Made by a program: the position numbers and the translations under genes. Below, one piece after another: positions 55,284-64,000 of a stretch of DNA of 64,000 bases; the stretch's first letter is position 1, and every line of letters starts with the position of its first letter. The stretch is from NCBI GenBank assembly GCA_000802045.1, contig JUEF01000126.1:21092-85091 (forward strand), read 5' to 3'. The notes under the pieces are model-generated. The model saw nothing but the letters and a program-made list of their open reading frames with translations. It did no database searches and had not been told where the DNA came from. Source of the stretch: Peptococcaceae bacterium BICA1-8. GTDB taxonomy: Bacteria > Bacillota > Peptococcia > Peptococcales > BICA1-8.

Positions 55284-55688
55284 ATGGAATGGGAAAGCTT
55301 TATGGTCGATTTAATACTAACCTTGACCCCTGTTTTAGCGACAATTTTGGCGTATGTACTTATTGCGCTGGCTAGGTTTGTGATAGGCCAAACCAACAAT
55401 GATATAATAAAAGCGGCGGTAACAAACCTCGAACAAATAATTCTAGCCACGGTAACTGCCCTATCTCAGACTTTAGTAGATGATTTGAAACAGAATAGAG
55501 CTAATAATAAGCTCACTGATGAGGAAGCAGCCTTAATAAAAGATAAAGCTATGAGCTCAATAAAAAAGCAAATGGGTATAAAGGATATGGATATTTTGCA
55601 GAAAAACTTTGGTTCAGTAGATGATTTGATAGATAATATATTGGAGCAGAAGGTAATGGAGAATAAACTTAGAAGAGGCCAATATTAA
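55284..55688 (+). CDS. Holin-like protein (phage holin, LLH-like)
   Basis: One N-terminal TM, amphipathic C-terminal region, directly downstream of an amidase. Confidence 0.5.
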   Translation: MEWESFMVDLILTLTPVLATILAYVLIALARFVIGQTNNDIIKAAVTNLEQIILATVTALSQTLVDDLKQNRANNKLTDEEAALIKDKAMSSIKKQMGIKDMDILQKNFGSVDDLIDNILEQKVMENKLRRGQY

Positions 55689-55697
55689 AGTCTAATA

Positions 55698-55722
55698 GTG
55701 GGCGAGTGAGCGCGTGGGCGAG
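55698..55722 (+). repeat. Dispersed 25-bp repeat, copy 2 (GTGGGCGAGTGAGCGCGTGGGCGAG)
   Basis: 24/25 identical to 44804-44828; 9 nt after the holin-like stop. Confidence 0.75.
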
Positions 55723-55734
55723 GAAAACAAATAT

Positions 55735-55770
55735 AAAACCAGCAACTTACTAGAGTTGCTGGTTTTTATT
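55735..55770 (+). terminator. Rho-independent terminator
   Basis: AAAACCAGCAACTTACTAGAGTTGCTGGTTTTTATT. Confidence 0.85.
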
Positions 55771-56071
55771 ATTAAGTGCAATTTCCAAATTGTACTATAA
55801 AAAGGGTTTTAGTGCGCCCATAGGCGATTAACATGGTGGATTTTTTAGTGAAAAGAAGTATAATTTAGTAGAGCATGACTTCATAGAGCGGTGTTTCCTT
55901 CCAAAATAATGTTTTCACATGTTTAGCTTATAATAGCAATTAAAAATTATAATAACTATTAGGCAGGAGTTTCTAAGGGACAAAGCTAATAATCTAATGT
56001 TATAGGAAACTAATTAGGTTAAATGCGAGCATGAATGTGAGAAATTGTACAAACATGAAAGGAATTGAAAA

Positions 56072-57193
56072 ATGATTAAATTTCTATCTTCCATCCAGTT
56101 AGCCATAACCTTAATTGGTGCTATGGTTTTAGCCTCTGTATTTGCTACACTATTTCCCGATGTTGAGATCTTTGGTGCCTTCTGGTTTAGAGGGTTATTG
56201 CTATTATTCTGTTTAAATCTACTGATGTGCACCGTTAAGAGCTTGCCTGGCATTTTGCACAGGATTAAAAAACTTCCTTCAAGCGTTAATGAAGAACGAG
56301 CAAAAACCCTCAATTTTTCAGGCCCTGAGGATGTCGAAAAGCTGATGGATTATCTAAAGGCAAAAGGATATAAATTAAAAACCAGCTCTTCTGAGGGGCA
56401 GCAAAACATTCTAGCCCAAAAGGGAATTTTGAATCTGATAGCACCTCAGCTTCTGCATTTATCACTAATATTAGTGCTTATTGGTGGATTCCTCACCTCC
56501 TTCGGGGTTGAAGACCAGGTAACCTGCTTTGTTGGTGAGAGGGCAGATGTTCCTGCTAGTGTTGCTTCAGGCATGGTAATTGAAGTAAATGATTTTCAAA
56601 CAATCTATGACGCCGATGGTGCTATTGATAACTGGATTACTAATTTAAATATTTATGTCAATGATGAGAAGACTGCAAGCGGTACGACCAAGGTAAATGC
56701 CCCCTTAAAACACCAGGGTGTTTCTTTCTATCAGAAATCCTATGGATATTATCATTTAATCGAACTTACGGGGGTTCAGCCGGGAACCTATGACGTGCCA
56801 GATAAAAAAATATTTTCACTGGAAAATAAGACATTTAATATCGGTTATTCTGAAGAAGGTGCAGTGGTTAGCTTTTTTGAAGGTCATAATTTAACCGAAA
56901 CTGTTGTTCTAAAGGATGGAGATAAAATAGATTTTCCTAATGATACAGTACTAACTTATATAGAACTTAATCCTTTCACCGTCCTAGGAGTTAAGAAAGA
57001 CCCGGGTACTCCAGTAGTAATGACGGGATTCCTTTTAATGACTATTGCTTCCTTCCTTTTCTGGACAGGTCGGTACCGAGAAGTGGCAATTTCCTTGACA
57101 GAAGGAAAGGCAAGCTTAATAGTTTATTGTAAAATCAAGGCTGTTAGGGATGAGGTAATGGAAGAAATAAGTGAAAGGATGAAGGTGAAATAA
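56072..57193 (+). CDS. resB: Cytochrome c biogenesis protein ResB/Ccs1 family
   Basis: FLSSIQLAITLIGAMVLASVFATLFPD...ApLKHQGVSFYQKSYGYY; adjacent to ccsA/resC. Confidence 0.9.
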   Translation: MIKFLSSIQLAITLIGAMVLASVFATLFPDVEIFGAFWFRGLLLLFCLNLLMCTVKSLPGILHRIKKLPSSVNEERAKTLNFSGPEDVEKLMDYLKAKGYKLKTSSSEGQQNILAQKGILNLIAPQLLHLSLILVLIGGFLTSFGVEDQVTCFVGERADVPASVASGMVIEVNDFQTIYDADGAIDNWITNLNIYVNDEKTASGTTKVNAPLKHQGVSFYQKSYGYYHLIELTGVQPGTYDVPDKKIFSLENKTFNIGYSEEGAVVSFFEGHNLTETVVLKDGDKIDFPNDTVLTYIELNPFTVLGVKKDPGTPVVMTGFLLMTIASFLFWTGRYREVAISLTEGKASLIVYCKIKAVRDEVMEEISERMKVK

Positions 57194-58014
57194 TGGAAAA
57201 TTTACAAACACCGTTTATGGTGGCTCTTTTAGTGGCATATGTATTGGCATTTTTGTTTTACTTTATTACCTTTATTTATGAAAAGGTAGCTTTTAAAAAT
57301 ACTGCCAAATTATTCACAGTATTGGCTTTTGTGCTAAATACCGGTCTATTAGTAATTAGAGGGCTCTTAATCAGCGGTCTACCTCTGAGAAATTTATTTG
57401 AATTTGGCCTATTTTTTGTTTGGGCTATTACGTTAGTCTTTATATTTATTGAGTTTAAATTTGATTTATCAGTATCTGCATTATTTGTATTGCCTATCGT
57501 AATTCTGCTCCTACTATTTTTAGTAAACTTAGATGTTACGGTAAGGCCGGCAATGCCTGCTTTGAGAAGTAAATGGCTGGTTATTCATGTCCTAACCGCT
57601 GTTCTTGCCTATGGAGCTTTTGCCATGTCTTTTGCCTTATCTGTAATGTATTTAGTAAAGGATTGGCTAGGTGGGGAAAATTCCCCTAATAGGCTAGCTA
57701 GTAAAATGCCCCGTTTGGAGCTTCTGGATGAATTATCCTATAAGGTGATTTTTGTAGGAATGCCAGCGTTGACTATTATGCTAGTAACTGGTGCAGTTTG
57801 GGCTGAGTATTCTTGGGGTCGTTACTGGAGCTGGGACCCTAAGGAAACCTGGGCTTTAGTAACTTGGTTTGTTTACTCCGCCTATCTTCATATTCGTCTG
57901 CGGGGCTGGAAAGGTAAAAAAGCTGCTATATTGTCTATTGTAGGCTTCCTGGCTGTGATATTTACTTTTTTAGGTGTCAGTTATTTGCTGCCAGGTATTC
58001 ATAGTTATGCCTAA
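57193..58014 (+). CDS. ccsA: Cytochrome c biogenesis protein CcsA/ResC (heme handling)
   Basis: WGRYWSWDPKETWALVTWFVYSAYLHIR, a WWD-domain tryptophan-rich signature. Confidence 0.95.
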   Translation: MENLQTPFMVALLVAYVLAFLFYFITFIYEKVAFKNTAKLFTVLAFVLNTGLLVIRGLLISGLPLRNLFEFGLFFVWAITLVFIFIEFKFDLSVSALFVLPIVILLLLFLVNLDVTVRPAMPALRSKWLVIHVLTAVLAYGAFAMSFALSVMYLVKDWLGGENSPNRLASKMPRLELLDELSYKVIFVGMPALTIMLVTGAVWAEYSWGRYWSWDPKETWALVTWFVYSAYLHIRLRGWKGKKAAILSIVGFLAVIFTFLGVSYLLPGIHSYA

Positions 58015-58061
58015 GCAAGATAAGGGGAGAAAGCTTTTCCTATTGAGAGGGGGTGAAAAGG

Positions 58062-58577
58062 ATGGAGCAAGCAGCTTTGACTCTCAAGAGCCTTTTGACA
58101 AATAATAAAGAAAATCTATTGACTAAATGGTTCCATCTTGTCCTTGAGACGTACCCTAAAGAAACGGCAAGACATTTTGGAAATCAAAAAAGTCAGTTTG
58201 GAAACCCAGTAGGTCATAATATTTTTGAAGGCTTAAATGGAATTTATGATGAATTAAGCCAGGATATGAATGAAGATAGGATGTTTAAAGCTTTAGATAG
58301 AATTCTGCGAATTACAGCAGTCCAGGATATATCACCCTCTCAAGCTGTTTCTTTTTTATTTCTTTTAAAAAGGGTGGTACGAGAAGGCTTGGCCGAAGAA
58401 CTGCGGAAGGGCAAAGTTTTACAGGAACTACTTGATTATGAGGATAAGATTGACCAATCAATTCTTTTAGCTTTTAATATTTATTTAGAATGTCGTGAGA
58501 CTATCTATAAAATGAGGCTTCATGAAGTAAAGACCAGGTGTGATATTTTAGAACGTATTAATCAATACAATAATTAA
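58062..58577 (+). CDS. RsbRD N-terminal-domain-like protein associated with the dsr locus
   Basis: LLTNNKENLLTKWFHLVLETYPKETARHFGNQKSQFGNPVGHNIFEGLNGIYDEL; directly upstream of dsrK. Confidence 0.7.
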   Translation: MEQAALTLKSLLTNNKENLLTKWFHLVLETYPKETARHFGNQKSQFGNPVGHNIFEGLNGIYDELSQDMNEDRMFKALDRILRITAVQDISPSQAVSFLFLLKRVVREGLAEELRKGKVLQELLDYEDKIDQSILLAFNIYLECRETIYKMRLHEVKTRCDILERINQYNN

Positions 58578-58605
58578 TAGATATTCATGATTGAGGGGTG
58601 TAAAA

Positions 58606-60219
58606 ATGGCGAAACTACCTAAAACAGATGAACTGTTAAGAATCAATTTTCAGCCGCCTAAAACAGGCTGGCAGGAAACCCCTGTGGATTTTAAACCAGG
58701 CACATGGCTTTATGCAGGTAAGGCAGAAAGCCTAGAAACATTAGGCTTGGCTAATCCAAGACAGTGGTCACCGGAAGATGAAGATTGGAAATTACCTGAA
58801 AATTGGAAAGAAATTATTCTTGAAGGATTAAGAGAAAGATTAGGAAAGTTCCGGTCACTGCAATTATTTATGGATACTTGCGTCAGATGTGGTGCTTGTG
58901 CAGATAAATGTCATTTTTATCTAGGTTCAGGTGACCCTAAAAACATGCCAGTTTTACGGGCTGAGCTTTTAAGATCAGTATATAGAAAAGATTTTACAAC
59001 TGCCGGGAAAATCTTTGGCAAATTTGCCGGTGCTCGGGAATTGACGCCCGCTGTTTTAAAAGAATGGTTCTACTATTTTTTCCAATGTACCGAATGTCGC
59101 CGTTGTTCCGTATTCTGTCCTTACGGTATAGATACTGCAGAAATAACCATGATTGGTAGAGAACTCTTAAACCTCGTGGGCTTAAATATTGACTGGGTTG
59201 TGACTCCAGTAGCTAACTGTTATAAAAAGGGTAACCACTTGGGTATTCAGCCCCATGGTCTGGTAGACTCCTTTGAAATGTTGACTGATGATATTGCTGA
59301 TATTACAGGTGTACAACTAGATCTATCTTTTAATAGAAAAGGTGCGGAAGTCTTGTTTATTCCTCCCTCTGGTGATGTATTTGCTGATCCTGGTACCCAC
59401 AGTTTGATGGGTCAATTAATGCTTCTGCACGAAATAGGACTGGATTATACCTTAAGCACCTATGCCTCCGAGGGGGGTAATTTCGGATTATTTACTTCCC
59501 ATGAAATGATGAAAAGGCTTAATTCTAAAATGTATGCTGAAGCGAAAAGATTGGGTGTTAAATGGATTTTAGGTGGCGAATGTGGTCACATGTGGAGAGT
59601 AATTAACCAGTATATGGATACCATGAACGGACCTACTGACTTTTTAGAGCTTCCTGTATCGCCAATTACTGGTACAAGATTTGAAAACACTAAATCTACC
59701 AAAATGGTTCATATTACCGAATTTACTGCGGACTTAATTCAAAATAATAAGATTAAGCTTGACCCTAGCCGTAATGATAAGCATATTGTTACTTATCATG
59801 ATTCCTGTAACCCAGCAAGAGCAATGGGTTTATTAGAAGAACCACGGTATATATTGAAGAATGTCTGCAATAATTTCTACGAAATGCCTGATGAAACTAT
59901 TAGAGAAAAAACCTTCTGCTGTGGTGGCGGAGCAGGTCTAGGGGCAGATGAAAATATGGAAATGCGGATGCGGGGCGGACTTCCCCGAGCTAATGCTGTT
60001 AAATATGTCCATGAAAAGCACGGGGTAAACATGCTTTCCTGTGTATGTGCAATTGACCGGGCTGTACTACCCCCATTAATGCATTACTGGGTACCTGATG
60101 TAAATGTTTGTGGTGTTCATGAACTAGTCGGTAATGCCCTTGTAATGAAAGGGGAAAAGAAACGGGAAGAAAGCTTACGTTTTGAGCCTATAGGAACGGA
60201 GGAAGATAATGATGTTTAA
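58606..60219 (+). CDS. dsrK: DsrK, HdrD-like Fe-S subunit of the DsrMKJOP complex
   Basis: CVRCGACADKCHFYLGSGDPKNMP, CTECRRCSVFCPYGIDTAEI, CCGGGAGLGADENMEMRMRGG. Confidence 0.93.
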   Translation: MAKLPKTDELLRINFQPPKTGWQETPVDFKPGTWLYAGKAESLETLGLANPRQWSPEDEDWKLPENWKEIILEGLRERLGKFRSLQLFMDTCVRCGACADKCHFYLGSGDPKNMPVLRAELLRSVYRKDFTTAGKIFGKFAGARELTPAVLKEWFYYFFQCTECRRCSVFCPYGIDTAEITMIGRELLNLVGLNIDWVVTPVANCYKKGNHLGIQPHGLVDSFEMLTDDIADITGVQLDLSFNRKGAEVLFIPPSGDVFADPGTHSLMGQLMLLHEIGLDYTLSTYASEGGNFGLFTSHEMMKRLNSKMYAEAKRLGVKWILGGECGHMWRVINQYMDTMNGPTDFLELPVSPITGTRFENTKSTKMVHITEFTADLIQNNKIKLDPSRNDKHIVTYHDSCNPARAMGLLEEPRYILKNVCNNFYEMPDETIREKTFCCGGGAGLGADENMEMRMRGGLPRANAVKYVHEKHGVNMLSCVCAIDRAVLPPLMHYWVPDVNVCGVHELVGNALVMKGEKKREESLRFEPIGTEEDNDV

Positions 60220-60607
60220 TTCCCGAAATATTATTATTGGTTTGATTATCTTTGTGGGCATCTTTACTTTTCCTTTTGTACTAAGTGCTGGCAAGGCTAA
60301 TGAAGCGCCTAAGCTCAGTCTTGATACTCCTGTAATTAATGAACTGGGCACTGAAGAGTGTCTCTTAGATACTGAATACATGAGAAGCAACCATATGCAG
60401 CTTTTGGCTGACTGGAAGGTAGAAGTAGTCAGAAATGGTAATAGAGTGTTTGTTAATGATGAAGGCCGAGAATTCAATATGAGCTTGCAAAACACCTGTT
60501 TGGAATGTCATTCTAATAAAGAAGAGTTTTGTGATGCTTGTCATACCTATGCGGAGGTAGATCCTAACTGTTGGGACTGCCATGTTGCGCCGGAGGTGGT
60601 TAAGTAA
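60209..60607 (+). CDS. dsrJ: DsrJ, triheme cytochrome c
   Basis: N-terminal signal/TM; three CxxCH motifs: CLECH, CDACH, CWDCH. Confidence 0.92.
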   Translation: MMFNSRNIIIGLIIFVGIFTFPFVLSAGKANEAPKLSLDTPVINELGTEECLLDTEYMRSNHMQLLADWKVEVVRNGNRVFVNDEGREFNMSLQNTCLECHSNKEEFCDACHTYAEVDPNCWDCHVAPEVVK

Positions 60608-61371
60608 TGAATATTAATAGAAGAAAGTTTTTAAAGGTTGGAGGGGTTTTGGCACTGGGATTGAGCATAGCACCTGTTAGCGGTGTTCTGGCTGGTGTTA
60701 AAGGAAAATACATGCCCAACTCTAAAGCTTTAACCGGAAAAAACTGGGCTATGGTCATTGATATGAAGAAGCTGGACCAAGATATAGATGCCTGTATCAC
60801 GGCCTGCCATAAGGAACATAATGTTCCCGATATTGGCAACAAAAAGGAAGAAGTAAAATGGGCTTGGACTGATAAATATGGACACCTTTTCCATGATAAC
60901 AAACATGAATATATGAATGAAGAAATGGAGCATAAGGATTTTTTAGCTTTATGTAACCATTGTGAAAATCCAGCATGTGTAAGGGTATGCCCTACCCAAG
61001 CTACATTTAAAAGTAAAGATGGTATTGTAATGATGGATTACCATCGTTGTATTGGTTGCCGCTATTGTATGGCGGGTTGTCCCTATGGTGCCAGAAGCTT
61101 TAACTTTAAGGACCCTCGGCCATTTATTGAAGAGACTAACCCTGCGTATCCGACACGGACTAAAGGTGTTGTAGAGAAATGCAACTTCTGTGTGGAACGG
61201 CTGGCTAAGGGTTTAATTCCAGCCTGTGCTGAAGCCAGCAAAAACGGTGGTATTCTCTTTGGTGATTTAGAAGACCCTAACTCAGAAGTACGCAAAATTT
61301 TGGACACCCAATTTACTGTTCAGAGAAGACCTAGTTTAGGAACTAAGCCGAAAGTATTTTATATTTTATAA
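60607..61371 (+). CDS. dsrO: DsrO, Tat-exported Fe-S ferredoxin subunit
   Basis: Twin-arginine NRRKFLKVGG; CNHCENPACVRVCP, CIGCRYCMAGCPYGARSFN, CNFCVERLAKGLIPAC. Confidence 0.93.
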   Translation: MNINRRKFLKVGGVLALGLSIAPVSGVLAGVKGKYMPNSKALTGKNWAMVIDMKKLDQDIDACITACHKEHNVPDIGNKKEEVKWAWTDKYGHLFHDNKHEYMNEEMEHKDFLALCNHCENPACVRVCPTQATFKSKDGIVMMDYHRCIGCRYCMAGCPYGARSFNFKDPRPFIEETNPAYPTRTKGVVEKCNFCVERLAKGLIPACAEASKNGGILFGDLEDPNSEVRKILDTQFTVQRRPSLGTKPKVFYIL

Positions 61372-61386
61372 GGAGGGGGAGGAACC

Positions 61387-62589
61387 ATGCTAGAAAAGGC
61401 GTTAATAAAAGAAAGTAAAAGAATGTTTTGGTACTGGATAATATTCTTAGTAGTTCTAGCGGGAGTAGGCTTTAACTCCTACCTCCATCAGTTAAATCAA
61501 GGTTTAACTGTTACCGGACTGAGTCGGGATATATCCTGGGGTCTGTATATTGGACAATTTACGTTTTTTGTCGGAGTAGCTGCATCGGCAGTTATGCTAG
61601 TATTACCTTATTATTTGCATAATGTGAAAGAATTTGGTCGGATTACAGTAGTAGGAGAGTTTTTGGCCGTTTCCGCTGTAATTATGTGTATGCTCTTTAT
61701 CATTGTTGATATGGGTATGCCTATGCGTGTACTAAATATGTTCTTATATCCAACCCTTAACTCACCAATGTTTTGGGATGCAACGGTATTAACCGGCTAC
61801 CTGCTTTTAAATATTTTTATTGGCTGGAATGTTTTAGAGGCTGAAAATAAAGGTGTTAATCCACCTAAATGGGTAAAAACCCTAATTTTAATTTCTATTC
61901 CCTGGGCAGTAAGTATTCATACGGTAACTGCTTTCTTATATGCGGGTCTACCCAGCCGCCATTACTGGTTAACAGCATTAATTGCTCCTAAATTCTTGGC
62001 ATCTGCTTTTGCCACAGGTCCTGCATTACTGATATTGATCTGCTTCATGCTTAAAAAGTTTACTGGTTTTGATGCTGGTAAAAAGGCTATTCAAAAATTA
62101 GCGCTAATAATAACTTATGCTATGTGTATTAGCATCTTCATGGTTGCCGTGGAATTCTTCACAGCCTTCTTCAGTCAGGTGCCAGGACATATGGTGACAC
62201 TTCAATATTTGTTTATGGGTGCACACGGTCATGGTCAATTTGTTGCTATAATGTGGGTATTTGTAGTTTTGGCTGTGCTTGCCTTAGTATTATTAATTCC
62301 CCGTAAGACAAGAGAAAATGATAGAACGTTAATAATTGCCTGTATAGCTGTTTTTGTTTCAATGTTTATTGAAAAAGGCTTAACTTTTGTAATTGGTGGA
62401 TTATCAGAAAATCCCTTTGGTGAGATAACCCCATATATCCCAGGAATACATGAAATATTAATTAGTATTGGTATATGGGCGTTAGGTATTATGATTGCTA
62501 GTCTTTTCTACAAGATGGTAGTTTCCGTAAAGCGGGAATCGGATTTTGCAAATGCAAGTTTTAATAAACAGGAAATGAGGGATTGTTAA
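61387..62589 (+). CDS. dsrP: DsrP, NrfD-family integral membrane subunit
   Basis: About 10 TM NrfD-like; SWGLYIGQFTFFVGVAASAVMLVLPYYLHN, follows DsrO. Confidence 0.92.
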   Translation: MLEKALIKESKRMFWYWIIFLVVLAGVGFNSYLHQLNQGLTVTGLSRDISWGLYIGQFTFFVGVAASAVMLVLPYYLHNVKEFGRITVVGEFLAVSAVIMCMLFIIVDMGMPMRVLNMFLYPTLNSPMFWDATVLTGYLLLNIFIGWNVLEAENKGVNPPKWVKTLILISIPWAVSIHTVTAFLYAGLPSRHYWLTALIAPKFLASAFATGPALLILICFMLKKFTGFDAGKKAIQKLALIITYAMCISIFMVAVEFFTAFFSQVPGHMVTLQYLFMGAHGHGQFVAIMWVFVVLAVLALVLLIPRKTRENDRTLIIACIAVFVSMFIEKGLTFVIGGLSENPFGEITPYIPGIHEILISIGIWALGIMIASLFYKMVVSVKRESDFANASFNKQEMRDC

Positions 62590-63614
62590 TGGGTCTCAAT
62601 TTTTCTTTGCTCATAGTGGCGGCGCTCATTTTAGCTGTTTTTCTGGGTGTAGAGGCTTTGGGTTTAAGTTTTCTCTTCGGAGTAATAATACCCTATTTGG
62701 CCATAGCTACATTTATTATTGGGTTTATCCTCAAGGTAGTTAAATGGGCTAAGGCCCCGGTCCCTTTTAGGATAACTACAACCAGCGGTCAGCAAAAATC
62801 TTTACCCTGGATTAAAGATAACAAAATTGATAATCCAGCTACCACCTCCTGGACAATGGTCAGGATGGCATTGGAAGTATTATTTTTCCGTTCATTATTC
62901 AAAAATACCAAAGCTGAGCTGGTCGATGGTAAAAAGCTGACCTATCAATGGGAAAAATGGCTTTGGTTAGCTGGCTTAGTTTTTCACTGGTCCTTTTTGA
63001 TAGTAGTAGTAAGGCACTTTAGGCTATTTTTAGAGCCTGTACCTGCTTTTGTAACTTTAATTGGAAAAATTGATGGTTTTTTCATGGTAGACTTACAGAA
63101 TGTTTATATTACAGGCGTATTACTTTTGGCTGCCGTTACCTTCCTGTTTATCAGGCGGGTTCTTATACCTCAGGTTCGGTATATATCCCTTGCTGCTGAT
63201 TATTTCCCGCTTTTTGTTATAATGGGTATAGCAACTACCGGAATTTTAATGAAGTATTTTTACAGGGTTGATGTGGTTTCCATTAAGGAATTAACTGTAG
63301 GCTTGTTTAGCTTTAATCCTGTCATTCCGGAAGGAGTAAGTGTTTTATTCTATATTCATCTGTTCCTGGTATGTACCTTAATAAGCTATATTCCCTTTAG
63401 CAAGCTGATGCATATGGGTGGGATTTTCTTAAGTCCTACTAGAAATATGCCTAACAACAGCCGCGCTGAAAGGCATATTAACCCCTGGAATTATCCAGTA
63501 AAGGTTCACACTTACGCAGAATATGAAGATGAATTCAGAGACAAGATGCGTGCAGCAGGTCTTCCCTTAGATCGGGAAAGCAGTGAGGCTGAAGCCGCAG
63601 CAACTAAAGAATAA
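62583..63614 (+). CDS. dsrM: DsrM, cytochrome b (NarI-like) membrane subunit
   Basis: WLAGLVFHWSFLIVVVRHFRLFLEPVPAFVTLIGKIDGFFMVDLQNVYITG, IHLFLVCTLISYIPFSKLMHMGGIFLSPTRNMPNNSRAERHINPWN. Confidence 0.92.
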   Translation: MLMGLNFSLLIVAALILAVFLGVEALGLSFLFGVIIPYLAIATFIIGFILKVVKWAKAPVPFRITTTSGQQKSLPWIKDNKIDNPATTSWTMVRMALEVLFFRSLFKNTKAELVDGKKLTYQWEKWLWLAGLVFHWSFLIVVVRHFRLFLEPVPAFVTLIGKIDGFFMVDLQNVYITGVLLLAAVTFLFIRRVLIPQVRYISLAADYFPLFVIMGIATTGILMKYFYRVDVVSIKELTVGLFSFNPVIPEGVSVLFYIHLFLVCTLISYIPFSKLMHMGGIFLSPTRNMPNNSRAERHINPWNYPVKVHTYAEYEDEFRDKMRAAGLPLDRESSEAEAAATKE

Positions 63615-63666
63615 TAAATAAACCCTGCCAAACGGGAGGGCACTGAAAAAGTCCCTGTCAACTACT

Positions 63667-63710
63667 AAAAAGGCGTAACTTCTACATTTACTGTAGGAGT
63701 TACGCCTTTT
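63667..63710 (+). terminator. Strong hairpin (19 bp, one mismatch) at the IS left end; possible read-through blocker
   Basis: AAAAGGCGTAACTTCTACA-TTTAC-TGTAGGAGTTACGCCTTTT. Confidence 0.7.
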
Positions 63711-63752
63711 ATACTGTAAAATATAGTTATTACAGTATTGTAGGTGATTGAA

Positions 63753-64000
63753 ATGCTAAAGCAACAAATGACGATGGTATTAAGTCCTTATACCGAAATA
63801 TACAATTTAGTAGTTCCTAAGGATAATATGTTGAGAAGAATTAAAGAATTGGTTGATTTCTCGTTTATCTACGAGGAATTAAGTTCTAAGTATTGTTTAG
63901 ATAATGGCCGTGGGGCAATAGATCCAATTCGCATGTTTAAATATCTACTATTGAAAACAATATTTGATCTTTCAGATGTTGACGTTGTTGAGCGTTCTAA
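63753..64000 (+). CDS. IS1182-family transposase, N-terminal fragment (runs off window)
   Basis: MLKQQMTMVLSPYTEIYNLVVPKDNMLRRIKELVDFSFIYEELSSKYCLDNGRGAIDPIRMFKYLLLKTIFDLSDVDVVERS; not in the ORF track because no stop lies in the window. Confidence 0.8.
   Translation, partial: MLKQQMTMVLSPYTEIYNLVVPKDNMLRRIKELVDFSFIYEELSSKYCLDNGRGAIDPIRMFKYLLLKTIFDLSDVDVVERS

Larger units (their letters stand above)
63637..64000 (+). mobile_element. Left part of an IS1182-like insertion sequence (truncated by window end)
   Basis: Possible terminal sequence GGGCACTGAAAAAGTCC at 63638, internal hairpin, then an IS1182-type transposase N-terminus. Confidence 0.65.

Noticed and set aside
54563-55688. Prophage
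   Set aside because: Only amidase and holin-like genes; no integrase, structural, terminase or repressor genes nearby.

Overview
The window looks like a 64 kb chromosomal segment of an AT-rich Gram-positive, Firmicutes/Peptococcaceae-like anaerobe. That reading rests on strong AGGAGG-type RBSs, SAM and TPP riboswitches, YkuD/LysM and CAP wall proteins, EtfAB/Fe-S oxidoreductase genes and a dsrMKJOP-type locus. Main blocks: (1) miscellaneous genes at 1-11 kb: a partial EEP nuclease, CAP lipoprotein, flavodoxin-like reductases, a PLP decarboxylase, M23 peptidase, msrA, MATE+MarR, and a YkuD/LysM protein. (2) A SAM-riboswitch metQ-metN-metI locus split by a repeat-rich spacer (11.4-14.5 kb). (3) A MacB-like ABC system with a CARDB-like accessory protein and Met-rich segments (14.9-18.8 kb). 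(4) A sugar-acid region with a decayed, chimeric galactonate-dehydratase pseudogene, an IlvD/Edd dehydratase, a KDPG/KHG aldolase and a KDG-type kinase (20-25 kb). (5) A long co-directional TRAP / CoA-transferase / acyl-CoA dehydrogenase / EtfAB / membrane Fe-S oxidoreductase cluster with LacI and IclR regulators and no thiolase (25-42.5 kb). (6) A two-component system, a degenerate 31-bp repeat array and a Fur-box-flanked 41-aa ORF missing from the ORF track (42.7-45.7 kb). (7) A TPP-riboswitch thiamine-precursor ABC transporter (46.9-49.6 kb). (8) A partial set of corrin-ring genes and a sigma factor (51-54 kb). (9) An amidase/holin pair (54.5-55.7 kb). (10) ccs/res cytochrome c maturation genes plus a permuted dsrK-J-O-P-M locus, followed by a truncated IS1182-like transposase at the window edge. 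All calls come from reading the sequence; no database search was run.
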